Source of the DNA: Flavobacterium cheongpyeongense
GTDB lineage: Bacteria > Bacteroidota > Bacteroidia > Flavobacteriales > Flavobacteriaceae
Length of the DNA: 64,000 nucleotides
Direction of reading: 5' to 3'
Assembly: GCF_003202435.1 (NCBI RefSeq)
Contig: NZ_QJHK01000018.1
Coordinates: 1 to 64,000, forward strand
Position numbers and translations under genes: made by a program. Below, one piece after another: positions 34,670 through 42,509 of this stretch. The notes beneath the pieces are model-generated. The model did not search any database and was not told the origin of the DNA. It saw only the letters and a program-made list of their open reading frames with translations. How positions within the stretch are numbered: the stretch's first letter is position 1; each line of letters begins with the position of its first letter.

Positions 34670-35497
34670 TCATGAATTTTTTTTACTTAGTTCCTGCAGG
34701 TAAGGCTGAATTCTGATGCCTTCTTTGTCGAAAGCGATTTTACAGTTTTCTAATGTTTCTGAACTAACCTCTCCGAAGTCAGTATTATTAGCCCAGGGCC
34801 TAACAGCAAAGATGACAGCACTATCAGTTAAGCTTTGCACAAAAACAGCAGGAGCCGGATTTTTTAAGACCTTTGGGTTGTCATTTAAAATTTTAAGTAA
34901 AATTTCTTTCGCTTTTTTTAAATCCGTATCATAAGAAACGGCAAAAGAAAAATCGGCTCTTCTTTGTCCCTGCATAGAGTAATTCATAATATTACCATTA
35001 GATAATGCTCCATTGGGTACAAAGACGGTCTGGTTATTTGCGGTCAGAATTTTTGTTACAAAAATTTGAATTTCGCTTACAGTCCCAGTAACGCCCTGAG
35101 CTTCAATTGTATCTCCTAGTTTAAAAGGCTTAAAAAGAATGATTAACATTCCGCCGGCAAAATTAGAAAGCGAACCTTGTAGTGATAACCCGACAGCGAG
35201 TCCCATAGCTCCTAAAATAGCCACAAAAGACGAAGTTTCGATACCTAATTTTGAAATAAAGGTTACAAATAATAAAACCCGTAAAGCCCAAAGTAAAAAA
35301 TCTGCCAGGAATTTTGTCAGTGTAGGATCCAAATTTCTTTTAAGCATTATTTTTCGAATAACTCTGTTGACGAGTCTGATAGCATATAACCCGAAAAATA
35401 AAATAAGTATTGCCGAGATTAATTTAGGAGAATAATCAATTAAAATATTGATGAATTTTGTTGCGTAATTCGTGATTTCATTTGGGTTGACTTCCAT
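34670..35497 (-). CDS. mscS: small-conductance mechanosensitive channel (MscS family)
   Basis: 275 aa, three N-terminal helices and the pore-lining segment ILGAMGLAVGLSLQGSLSNFAGGMLI, then the cytoplasmic beta domain (FKLGDTIEAQGVTGTVSEIQ) and alpha/beta domain ending LQELSKKNS. It releases solutes on hypo-osmotic shock. Its predicted leader carries a terminator-like hairpin (see 35507-35533). Confidence 0.94.
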   Translation of the reverse strand: MEVNPNEITNYATKFINILIDYSPKLISAILILFFGLYAIRLVNRVIRKIMLKRNLDPTLTKFLADFLLWALRVLLFVTFISKLGIETSSFVAILGAMGLAVGLSLQGSLSNFAGGMLIILFKPFKLGDTIEAQGVTGTVSEIQIFVTKILTANNQTVFVPNGALSNGNIMNYSMQGQRRADFSFAVSYDTDLKKAKEILLKILNDNPKVLKNPAPAVFVQSLTDSAVIFAVRPWANNTDFGEVSSETLENCKIAFDKEGIRIQPYLQELSKKNS

Positions 35498-35506
35498 TTT
35501 TTCTGA

Positions 35507-35533
35507 TAAAAAAACCTTCTCATTGAGAAGGTT
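35507..35533 (-). terminator. terminator hairpin between nfu and mscS
   Basis: A perfect 9-bp stem AACCTTCTC / GAGAAGGTT with a 3-base loop (35513-35533) reads into a T-run on the minus strand. It can end the nfu transcript, but it also lies between the -7 element at 35548 and the mscS start. Confidence 0.85.
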
Positions 35534-35547
35534 ATGAATTAATGATG

Positions 35548-35555
35548 CAAATATA
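35548..35555 (-). promoter_or_regulatory. TAnnTTTG -7 element for mscS
   Basis: TATATTTG on the minus strand, 50 bases before the mscS start and 50 bases after the nfu stop. The terminator hairpin lies downstream of it. Confidence 0.45.
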
Positions 35556-35605
35556 GAAACATTTATTTTTATATGGAAAGTTTGTGATGTTATTGTAGTG
35601 TTAGT

Positions 35606-36505
35606 TTAAGCATTCAAAGCCTCAACAGTAATTTGCTCGTCATTAAGCATACTTTTCAGCATGTTTTCAATACCGCTTTTCAAAGTAAAAGTAGATGAAG
35701 GACAACCACTGCAGGCTCCCTGCAAAATTACTTTTACAACCTTGTTGTCTTCATTATAAGAATCAAAAGCAATGTTTCCGCCATCAGCAGCAACAGCAGG
35801 CTTTACATATTCTTCGAGTATGTTGATGATTTGTTGTGATGTTACATCTAACTTTTCAAAAGCGTCATCTTTAGAGACATCATTTTTATTGACAGTCTCA
35901 ATTAAGCTTTCATCTAGGACAGTCCCGCCATTTTCAATATATTGTTTGATAAAAGTCCTGATTTCCAAGGTGATTTCCTGCCAGTCATTAATGTCGTATT
36001 TAGTGACAGAAATGTAATTTTCATCAATAAAAATTTCTTTGACATAGGGAAACTTGAATAACTCTTTTGCTAATGGAGAGGAAGCGGTCTGATCAATATT
36101 TTTGTATTCGACAGCATTTTTAGTCAACATTCTGCTTACCACAAATTTTAAAGCAGCCGGATTAGGTGTTGTTTCTCCGTAAACAGTAATAGGTTGTTTT
36201 TTAGGCTTGTTTTCATCAATATTTATGATAACACCGCCATTATTTACAAAAGTTTCAATTTGTTCAGCAACGGCATCCTGAACATTTTCCCATTCTACAA
36301 TACTGAATCTTTCAACGGCAATAAAATTTCCTGAAATATAAACTGTTTTTACAAAAGGAAGGTAGAATAATTGTTGTGCCAATGGTGATGATTTTGCTTC
36401 ATCGATATTTTTGAATTCAAAATTTTGATTTTGAGTAATGAAATCATCAAACTCGAATTTTATGATCGTCGGATTTTGAGTTTCTTTTATAGTGATTTTT
36501 ACCAT
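35606..36505 (-). CDS. Nfu-type iron-sulfur scaffold with duplicated N-terminal domain
   Basis: 299 aa. Two Nfu_N-type domains in tandem (about 1-95 and 108-200; each with the NIDEAKSSPLAQQLFYLP or NIDQTASSPLAKELFKFP pattern) precede a C-terminal NifU domain (about 215-299) with the cluster-binding CxxC in GACSGCPSSTFTLKSGIENML. It carries or delivers Fe-S clusters. The N-terminal duplication is the odd feature; single-copy is the usual form in other phyla. Confidence 0.92.
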   Translation of the reverse strand: MVKITIKETQNPTIIKFEFDDFITQNQNFEFKNIDEAKSSPLAQQLFYLPFVKTVYISGNFIAVERFSIVEWENVQDAVAEQIETFVNNGGVIINIDENKPKKQPITVYGETTPNPAALKFVVSRMLTKNAVEYKNIDQTASSPLAKELFKFPYVKEIFIDENYISVTKYDINDWQEITLEIRTFIKQYIENGGTVLDESLIETVNKNDVSKDDAFEKLDVTSQQIINILEEYVKPAVAADGGNIAFDSYNEDNKVVKVILQGACSGCPSSTFTLKSGIENMLKSMLNDEQITVEALNA

Positions 36506-36553
36506 GTCTGTATATTTTTTGTAAATTTAATAAAGTTATTTTCTACTAATGGC

Positions 36554-36561
36554 TATATTTG
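36554..36561 (+). promoter_or_regulatory. TAnnTTTG -7 element before second PorP/SprF gene
   Basis: TATATTTG lies 80 bases before the ATG at 36641, in the divergent region shared with the nfu gene. No good -33. Confidence 0.4.
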
Positions 36562-36640
36562 GTATTTTAATAAAACAATTAAGATTCTTTTTGTAATCAG
36601 TCTTGTTAAAATCTATAGGCATCTAAATATGTTTACTTAC

Positions 36641-37630
36641 ATGAAATTGAAAATCAGGATCTTATTAATTTGTATAGTCACTTCACTTTATTCCTATTCG
36701 CAAGAAGGAATTCCTGTGTATTCTGATTATTTATCGGATAATTATTATTTGATTCATCCTTCGATGGCTGGGGCTGCGAATTGTGCCAAGATAAGGCTGA
36801 CAGCCCGAAAGCAATGGTTTGGACAGGACGATGCGCCTTCTTTACAAACCTTAAGTTTCAACGGAAGAATAGGTGAAAGATCAGGGGCTGGTATTATTGT
36901 TTTTAATGATAAAAACGGTTATCATTCGCAAAAAGGGGTAAAACTTACTTATGCACATCATATTATGTTTTCAAGAAACGAACTGGATTTAAACCAGCTT
37001 TCTTTTGGTATAAGCGGAGGTGTAATTCAAAGTCAGTTGGATGAAACCTCTTTTGGAGGAACTTTCGATCCAATCGTTTTCGGATCAGTTCAATCAGATT
37101 CGTACTTTAATGTTGATGTAGGTGCTTCATATAATTTTTTGAATTTTTATGCTCATGCAACTGTTCAGGGACTGATTGAAACCAGAAGAAAATTATATAC
37201 GGATTATGAGAGCGATAATTTGAGAAAATTTCTTTTGAGCGCAGGATATGTTTTTGGAAAGTCAGAAAATATTACATGGGAACCTTCGATTTTATTTCAG
37301 TATTTTGATAAAACGAAAGAAAAGTCGGTTGACCTGAATTTAAAAGCTTATAAAAACATGGATTTCGGTAGTTTATGGGCGGCATTGTCTTACAGAAGAA
37401 GTTTTGATGGGGCAAGATATAATGCAGGAAGTGGAGTAAGTAATCAAAAATTGCAGTATATAACACCAATTATTGGACTTAATTATAAAAAATTCATGTT
37501 TGCCTATACTTATACAAACGTTACAGGAGATGTGAAATTTGATACAGGAGGATATCACCAAATTACCCTGGGGATTAACTTGTTTTGTACCAGAGAACGT
37601 TATGATTGTAAATGTCCTGCCGTTAATTAA
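36641..37630 (+). CDS. PorP/SprF family type IX secretion membrane protein (second)
   Basis: 329 aa from ATG 36641 (MKLKIRILLICIVTSLYSYS signal). The frame is open far upstream, over the nfu start, but that part is not protein-like. Family features are NYYLIHPSMAGAANC, RKQWFGQDDAPSLQTLSF and FNDKNGYHSQKGVKLTYAHH. It ends in a Cys-rich RYDCKCPAVN tail not seen in the first copy. No CHU_C-tailed gene is adjacent, so this copy is an orphan and may be a core component or serve a distant substrate. Confidence 0.9.
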   Translation: MKLKIRILLICIVTSLYSYSQEGIPVYSDYLSDNYYLIHPSMAGAANCAKIRLTARKQWFGQDDAPSLQTLSFNGRIGERSGAGIIVFNDKNGYHSQKGVKLTYAHHIMFSRNELDLNQLSFGISGGVIQSQLDETSFGGTFDPIVFGSVQSDSYFNVDVGASYNFLNFYAHATVQGLIETRRKLYTDYESDNLRKFLLSAGYVFGKSENITWEPSILFQYFDKTKEKSVDLNLKAYKNMDFGSLWAALSYRRSFDGARYNAGSGVSNQKLQYITPIIGLNYKKFMFAYTYTNVTGDVKFDTGGYHQITLGINLFCTRERYDCKCPAVN

Positions 37631-37642
37631 ATTTAGAATATC

Positions 37643-38161
37643 ATGTTAATAAAAGCTGTAAACGGGAAATCTCCTTTAATTCCTGATGATTGTTATGTTG
37701 CTGAAAATGCTACTATTGTTGGAGATGTAACATTTGGTGATTCATGCAGTGTCTGGTTTAATGCAGTGATTCGCGGGGATGTCAATTTTATTAAAATAGG
37801 AAATAAAGTCAATATTCAGGATGGTGCCATTGTTCATTGTACTTATCAAAAGCATCCTACAATTATTGGCAATAACGTTTCGATAGGACATAATGCTATT
37901 GTTCATGGTTGTACTATTCATGATAATGTATTGATTGGAATGGGCGCTATCGTAATGGATAATTGTGTTGTCGAAAGCAATTCAATTATCGCAGCCGGGG
38001 CAGTTTTAACTCAAAACACAGTGGTAAGCTCAGGAAGTATCTACGCAGGTGTTCCAGCCAAAAAGGTAAAAGATATTGATCAGTCAGATTTTGCTGGTGA
38101 AATTGAACGTATTTCTAATAATTACGTAATGTATTCAGGCTGGTTCAAAAAGGAAAAATAG
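37643..38161 (+). CDS. gamma-class carbonic anhydrase-like hexapeptide protein
   Basis: 172 aa left-handed beta-helix with hexapeptide repeats and the family signature GDVNFIKIGNKVNIQDGAIVHC plus the metal histidines in VHC and GHNAIVHGC. It ends with the expected helix (YAGVPAKKVKDID). It may hydrate CO2 or be an inactive homologue (YrdA/PaaY type). It lies 12 bp after the PorP/SprF gene and is probably co-transcribed. Confidence 0.92.
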   Translation: MLIKAVNGKSPLIPDDCYVAENATIVGDVTFGDSCSVWFNAVIRGDVNFIKIGNKVNIQDGAIVHCTYQKHPTIIGNNVSIGHNAIVHGCTIHDNVLIGMGAIVMDNCVVESNSIIAAGAVLTQNTVVSSGSIYAGVPAKKVKDIDQSDFAGEIERISNNYVMYSGWFKKEK

Positions 38162-38162
38162 A

Positions 38163-38882
38163 TTATAAATTGATTCTTTCGAAAAAAGCATTTTTATAGC
38201 TTTCACTGATCGGAATTCGTTTGTCACTAATCAAAACCTTATTTTTTTGTATTGATTTGACATGTTTGATGTTGATGATATAGGATCTGTGAATTCTCGA
38301 GAATCCTTTGCTGAAAAGTAAATTTTCTAATTTTATCAGGCTAATCAGTGTCAGGGTAAATTTATTATCAGTAGTGTAAATTTTCACGTAATCTTTTAAG
38401 CCTTCGATAAATAAAATATCTGCAAAATTCATTTTCACGTTTTCATATTCAGCCCTTACAAACATAAAATCCTGCTCTAGTTCAGGAAAAGTTGTGCTTT
38501 CAGAAATAGTCTGAACGGCAGCGGCTGTCGGAATTAAAATTTGCTGGGCTCTTACTACCGATTTTAGAAACCGGTGAAAAGGAATTGGTTTGACCAAATA
38601 ATCTACTGCACCAAGATTAAAACCTTCGACAGCATAATCAGAATAGGCTGTGGTAAAAATAATTAAAGGTTTTTTTTCGATCGTATTTAAAAATTCAATC
38701 CCTGAAAAATGAGGCATTTGGATATCAAGGAAAATTAAATCCACATTATTTTGATTAATAAAAGATACTGCATCGATAGCATTGTTGAAAGTGGTAATTA
38801 ATTCTAATGATTCAACTTTGCTAACAAAATCTTTTAGCAAATCTACTGCTAAAGGTTCATCATCTATAATTACGCATTTCAT
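38163..38882 (-). CDS. LytTR-family response regulator
   Basis: 239 aa. Receiver domain (1-120) with acidic pocket IIDDEP, phospho-acceptor Asp53 in FLDIQMP and the conserved T and K (IIFTTAYSDYA, YLVKPIPF). C-terminal LytTR DNA-binding domain (about 135-238; LFIEGLKDYVKIYT, FSRIHRSYIINIKHV). It is the likely partner of the histidine kinase encoded 114 bp upstream. It converges on the carbonic anhydrase-like gene. Confidence 0.95.
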   Translation of the reverse strand: MKCVIIDDEPLAVDLLKDFVSKVESLELITTFNNAIDAVSFINQNNVDLIFLDIQMPHFSGIEFLNTIEKKPLIIFTTAYSDYAVEGFNLGAVDYLVKPIPFHRFLKSVVRAQQILIPTAAAVQTISESTTFPELEQDFMFVRAEYENVKMNFADILFIEGLKDYVKIYTTDNKFTLTLISLIKLENLLFSKGFSRIHRSYIINIKHVKSIQKNKVLISDKRIPISESYKNAFFERINL

Positions 38883-38917
38883 CTTTTTAGATTTAAATTT
38901 TAATAAATTGGTCAGGT

Positions 38918-38925
38918 CAAAAGTA
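38918..38925 (-). promoter_or_regulatory. TAnnTTTG -7 element before LytTR regulator
   Basis: TACTTTTG on the minus strand, 36 bases before the regulator start, within the 114-bp gap to the kinase gene; the regulator may have its own promoter. Confidence 0.4.
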
Positions 38926-38996
38926 GCTTTAAACGAAAGACTTACATTTTAAAATTTAGTTAAAATATTGATTTAGTCTATTTGTTTAATACTGTT

Positions 38997-40085
38997 TTAA
39001 TGAATGTCAGTTTGAATTTTATCTAATTTCAAGTTCAGGTGTACACGATAGTACTGGTTGTCTTGTTTTATAGTCAATTCATGTGCATTCGGGTATAATA
39101 AATCGAGTCTGTTTTGAATGTTTGCTAATCCGATGCCTGAATTTTCGGGATCTTTTACATAGTTCTCGATGGCATTTTCTATCCAGAAATCGAGATTATT
39201 CTCCAGGATGAAAATTTTAATTTTTACGTGAGCAGCTCCTTTATAATCTGTTCCGTATTTAAAAGCATTTTCAATAAACGAAATTAATAACAAAGGTTCG
39301 ATGAATTTATTTTTAGTATTTCCGTGAACGTTTATAACGATGTCTTCAATATTGTTAAGCCTTAGTTTTTGTAATTCAATATAATTCTGAATATAATTGA
39401 TTTCTTTTTCTAAAGCCACCGTTTTATTATCCGTTTCATACAGCATATACCGCATTAATTCAGATAATGTCACGATGGCATCAGGGACCAAATCAGATTT
39501 TTTGTGAGCCAGAGAATAGATGCTGTTAAGAGAATTAAATAAAAAATGGGGATTAGTCTGTTTTCGTAAATAATTCAATTCTGTATTTGTTCTATGTGTT
39601 TCGGCTTTTAATTTATTTTGTTGATTTTGATAAAATTCGGTTAAGGTTCTAATAATAGTACTAATTGCTGTAATAAGAAGATAGAAAAAAGAAGGGCCTA
39701 TTTTAAAAAAAAGGGGCGGTTTATGCATACGGGCTTTCATTCTTCCTTCTTTAAAAAGCATCTTTGCTTCCTCGGGATTCATCCTTGGAGGCATTATATC
39801 GGTCATAAAATAATTAATTCTGATGAACATAAAAAATGAAATAAGCCCCAGAATAAAAGTAAAATAGAGCCAGTATTTTTTTTCTAAAAGTAAAGTAGGT
39901 ACCAGATAAAAATAATTCAGATAAAACAAAATAATTCCTGTTCCCCATTGTACATAGAAATCATTGTTGATTCTAAAGGGACTTTCATAAAATTGAATCA
40001 AGGATGTCAATATAAAGAAAGTCCAAATAGTGATATGAAATAGAATTTTATTTGAATTTGTATTTTTAAGGGTACCGATATTCAT
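38997..40085 (-). CDS. LytS-type sensor histidine kinase
   Basis: 362 aa. Four hydrophobic segments in the first 150 residues, a coiled linker, then the His_kinase domain with phospho-acceptor His180 in RKQTNPHFLFNSLNSIYS and an HATPase domain (LISFIENAFKYGTD, GIGLANIQNRLDLLYP). There is no periplasmic sensor domain beyond short loops; a Met- and charge-rich cytoplasmic or loop stretch (about 95-125) is notable. The gene abuts the DUF4907 gene without a gap, making these genes one transcription unit. Confidence 0.94.
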   Translation of the reverse strand: MNIGTLKNTNSNKILFHITIWTFFILTSLIQFYESPFRINNDFYVQWGTGIILFYLNYFYLVPTLLLEKKYWLYFTFILGLISFFMFIRINYFMTDIMPPRMNPEEAKMLFKEGRMKARMHKPPLFFKIGPSFFYLLITAISTIIRTLTEFYQNQQNKLKAETHRTNTELNYLRKQTNPHFLFNSLNSIYSLAHKKSDLVPDAIVTLSELMRYMLYETDNKTVALEKEINYIQNYIELQKLRLNNIEDIVINVHGNTKNKFIEPLLLISFIENAFKYGTDYKGAAHVKIKIFILENNLDFWIENAIENYVKDPENSGIGLANIQNRLDLLYPNAHELTIKQDNQYYRVHLNLKLDKIQTDIH

Positions 40086-40427
40086 TTACAGTTTTATTTT
40101 TAATAAAATTAAATCATTTTTGGTTACCGATGGAGACGTATTATGTTTGAGTTTTTTTATAACCAAATCAGCAACTTTTAAGGCATCACCTTCTGAGTTA
40201 AAACTTTTGGTATCACTAATAACAGGTATTATAGTTTGTCTGATTACAATTTTATTATCGTATAAAATTGTATAGCCCCACCCAGATGCTGTTTTGATAG
40301 ATTGAGCCTGGAGTTTTTCTTTTTTTGAACAGGCTGTCAGCAAAAGCAAAAATAAAATAAGAAATAAATTCTTCCGGAAAATGTTCCGGAAGAATTTTAG
40401 ATTTGGGGCATTAATTATCATCGTCAT
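40086..40427 (-). CDS. DUF4907 lipoprotein
   Basis: 113 aa. A hydrophobic stretch ends in the lipobox LLLLTAC (Cys33), then ASGWGYTILYDNKIVIRQTIIP and KSFNSEGDALKVADLVIKKL, which I recognise as the DUF4907 pattern. Function unknown. The start overlaps the end of the Kelch gene by 17 bp and the stop abuts the kinase start. A perfect hairpin at 40369-40394 lies in the codons of its signal peptide n-region. Confidence 0.8.
   Translation of the reverse strand: MTMIINAPNLKFFRNIFRKNLFLILFLLLLTACSKKEKLQAQSIKTASGWGYTILYDNKIVIRQTIIPVISDTKSFNSEGDALKVADLVIKKLKHNTSPSVTKNDLILLKIKL
40369..40394 (-). promoter_or_regulatory. perfect 11-bp hairpin inside DUF4907 coding start
   Basis: TTCTTCCGGAA / TTCCGGAAGAA with a 4-base loop, 17-42 bases after the Kelch stop. 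The T-rich stretch downstream on the minus strand makes it terminator- or attenuator-like, yet it encodes residues of the DUF4907 signal peptide. Confidence 0.7.
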
Positions 40428-41418
40428 TTTGTTCTTCTAATGGTTTGAATTCCCAGGCATCATCAAAATAAGTTGAACCGATTCTTCCTAACATTAAAAA
40501 ACCTCTATTGTTAATTGCAAAACCTACAGCGTCAGTTCTGGTAGCTCCTTCAAGCGCAGTTCTTTCTTCCCAGAGGTCAGTTGTAGGGTTGTATTCCCAT
40601 ACGGTTTTGATCCCTTCACCGCCTACAATATAACCCAATCCGTTTAAGCTGAAACTGGAGGCATTGGTTCGGGTTATCGCATAGTCATCGTTCCAGCTGT
40701 AATCATCATCATCATCCTGATCGATATCACGTTTTCTGGTCCACACATCTGTTGATGGATCAAATTCCCAAAAATCTACCTGATTGGTTCCGTTATTGAC
40801 ACCGGTTCCTAAATAGGCTTTATCATTAATGACAAAAACTGTAGCATGACGTCTTTTGTTTCCGCTAAACCCGCTGACAAGTGTCCAGGTGTTGTCGGTA
40901 TCGTTATACTGATAAAAATCTTTCAGATAGTTTCCATCGTAACCCGTTCCAAAATAAGCTTTTCCGCCTACCTGAAAACCTACAGCACCATAGCGTCCTG
41001 TACCGCCAAAGTCAGCCTTTGCTTCCCAACTATTGCTAACAGGGTCATACTGATAAAAATCTTTCAGTTTATTAGTCCCGTCATATCCAAGACCTATGTA
41101 GCCTTTACCATTTAGTTCAAAGCTAGATGCAGAACTTCTTGCTGATCCGGTGAAATCAGCTTTTTGTTCCCAGTAATCTCCATTCGAGTTGTAGGCCCAT
41201 AAATCTTTTAAATATTCATCTCCAGTGTAACCCGTTGTGATATAAGCATAATCTCCAATTACAAAACTTGTTGAGCTGGATCTGGCAGGTCCATCAAATG
41301 AAGATTTTTTAATCCAGTTTCCTATTAATTCATCATCATCATCATCGTTACTGCAGCCTATAAAAAACAGGCTTGAAAATAGTGCCGCGAATAATATTCC
41401 TTTTTTTAAATTATTCAT
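40411..41418 (-). CDS. Kelch-repeat lipoprotein
   Basis: 335 aa with a lipobox (LFFIGC, Cys22) followed at once by five Asp. Six Kelch-like blades follow, with repeated patterns such as FVIGDYAYITTGYTGDEYLKDLW, FQVGGKAYFGTGYDG and LNGLGYIVGGEG, each ending in W-Y/F pairs. Asp-rich patches also occur in one loop (DIDQDDDDDYSW) and at the C-terminus (EEQNDDDN), suggesting metal or Ca binding, which is inference. Such propellers bind protein or glycan partners at the cell surface. It lies 16 bp after the barrel-protein gene. Confidence 0.9.
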   Translation of the reverse strand: MNNLKKGILFAALFSSLFFIGCSNDDDDDELIGNWIKKSSFDGPARSSSTSFVIGDYAYITTGYTGDEYLKDLWAYNSNGDYWEQKADFTGSARSSASSFELNGKGYIGLGYDGTNKLKDFYQYDPVSNSWEAKADFGGTGRYGAVGFQVGGKAYFGTGYDGNYLKDFYQYNDTDNTWTLVSGFSGNKRRHATVFVINDKAYLGTGVNNGTNQVDFWEFDPSTDVWTRKRDIDQDDDDDYSWNDDYAITRTNASSFSLNGLGYIVGGEGIKTVWEYNPTTDLWEERTALEGATRTDAVGFAINNRGFLMLGRIGSTYFDDAWEFKPLEEQNDDDN

Positions 41419-41434
41419 AGTGTATTAAATTTAT

Positions 41435-42277
41435 TTATTGTTTGTATTTGATCCCAATGCTTAAAACAGAACCGTTGCCGGTATTAAAATCATATAGTTT
41501 GTGGTTGTTTTTATCCAGAAGATTGTACTTTTTGTCAAAATCATAACCTGCTTTAAAATTGATAAACCAGTTTTTATCCACATTTCTTTCGTATTCAATT
41601 GCAGTTGTTACTTGCGAAGTACTAATTTTTGTTGCTGTATCGTATATCGTATGAGGTTTATCCAGATTATAAAAACTACCGTTAAAACGATTACTCAGGC
41701 TAAATTTATTTCGTTCATTATTAGAATACGATATTTTTGAATCCGGAAAACCTATTAACAAGCTGCTTTGATTGTTTATTTTTCCTGAAAATGATAATGT
41801 AGGTATGAATTTGGGAGAACCGAAAACTGTTGATCTCTCAAAACCAATGTTTAAAGCTATTTTTGAATTTAATTGTTGATTCAATTGAAAACTTCCTAAA
41901 ACATTTGCATCTGAAATGCCCAAATTTTGTTGAAAATTAATTGTTGGCGTAATGGCTAAATTTAATTTTGCTGCATCAGAAACGGTATGTGAAATCTTAA
42001 ATTCGTTTTGAATCCGGTTAAACTGATTCAGATTTTCAAAAGAATCATAAGCTCCCATTTCATATTTTATTCTAAGATTTGTATATTCAAGTTTATTTGT
42101 AATTTCATTTTTATCGTTTAATTTAGCAGTAACCGATATAACGCCATTTGCTTCATTAAATTTAATTTCATCTGTTGCTTCATTCTTTAAACTAAAATCT
42201 ACAGAAATTTTTTCTTGTGACTTACTACTTAAAGTACAAACTAAAAATACCAACCAAACTAAAACCTTTATTTTCAT
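41435..42277 (-). CDS. outer-membrane beta-barrel protein (DUF6268-like)
   Basis: 280 aa, signal peptide (VWLVFLVCTLSSKSQ) and about 14 alternating amphipathic strands (TNKLEYTNLRIKYEMGAY, SKIALNIGFERSTVFGSP, NWFINFKAGYDFDKK), ending in a strand GSVLSIGIKYKQ with no C-terminal aromatic residue. I associate it with the DUF6268 group with moderate certainty. It is the first gene of the minus-strand run leading to the kinase and regulator. Confidence 0.7.
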   Translation of the reverse strand: MKIKVLVWLVFLVCTLSSKSQEKISVDFSLKNEATDEIKFNEANGVISVTAKLNDKNEITNKLEYTNLRIKYEMGAYDSFENLNQFNRIQNEFKISHTVSDAAKLNLAITPTINFQQNLGISDANVLGSFQLNQQLNSKIALNIGFERSTVFGSPKFIPTLSFSGKINNQSSLLIGFPDSKISYSNNERNKFSLSNRFNGSFYNLDKPHTIYDTATKISTSQVTTAIEYERNVDKNWFINFKAGYDFDKKYNLLDKNNHKLYDFNTGNGSVLSIGIKYKQ

Positions 42278-42294
42278 TCCTTATTTAATTGATT

Positions 42295-42302
42295 CAAAAG
42301 TA
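42295..42302 (-). promoter_or_regulatory. TAnnTTTG -7 element for barrel-Kelch-DUF4907-kinase unit
   Basis: TACTTTTG on the minus strand, 18 bases before the barrel-protein start, in the 232-bp divergent region with DUF4270. Confidence 0.5.
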
Positions 42303-42465
42303 GGGGGCAACCTGTCTTAAAAAAAAGAAGATATATGTATTGGGTTTTTTGATAGACTAATTGGCGATTTTTACAGTTTAATCAAATATTAGTTTGTTAA
42401 AGCCAGTTGTAGATTGTTTTGTACTATCTATAGTCTAAAAAAGGGGTATTGTATATGTTATAGTG

Positions 42466-42493
42466 TTGTCCAGAAATGTGCCTTTTATATTTG
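42466..42493 (+). promoter_or_regulatory. promoter of DUF4270 gene (TTG-N17-TATATTTG)
   Basis: TTG at 42466-42468, 17-bp spacer, TATATTTG at 42486-42493: both elements of the Flavobacterium consensus. It supports the DUF4270 start at 42510. Confidence 0.65.
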
Positions 42494-42509
42494 TTCAAAA
42501 AATTGGATT

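Noticed and set aside
36425-36640. N-terminal extension of the second PorP/SprF frame
   Set aside because: It runs over the divergent nfu start and promoter; the signal peptide begins at 36641.
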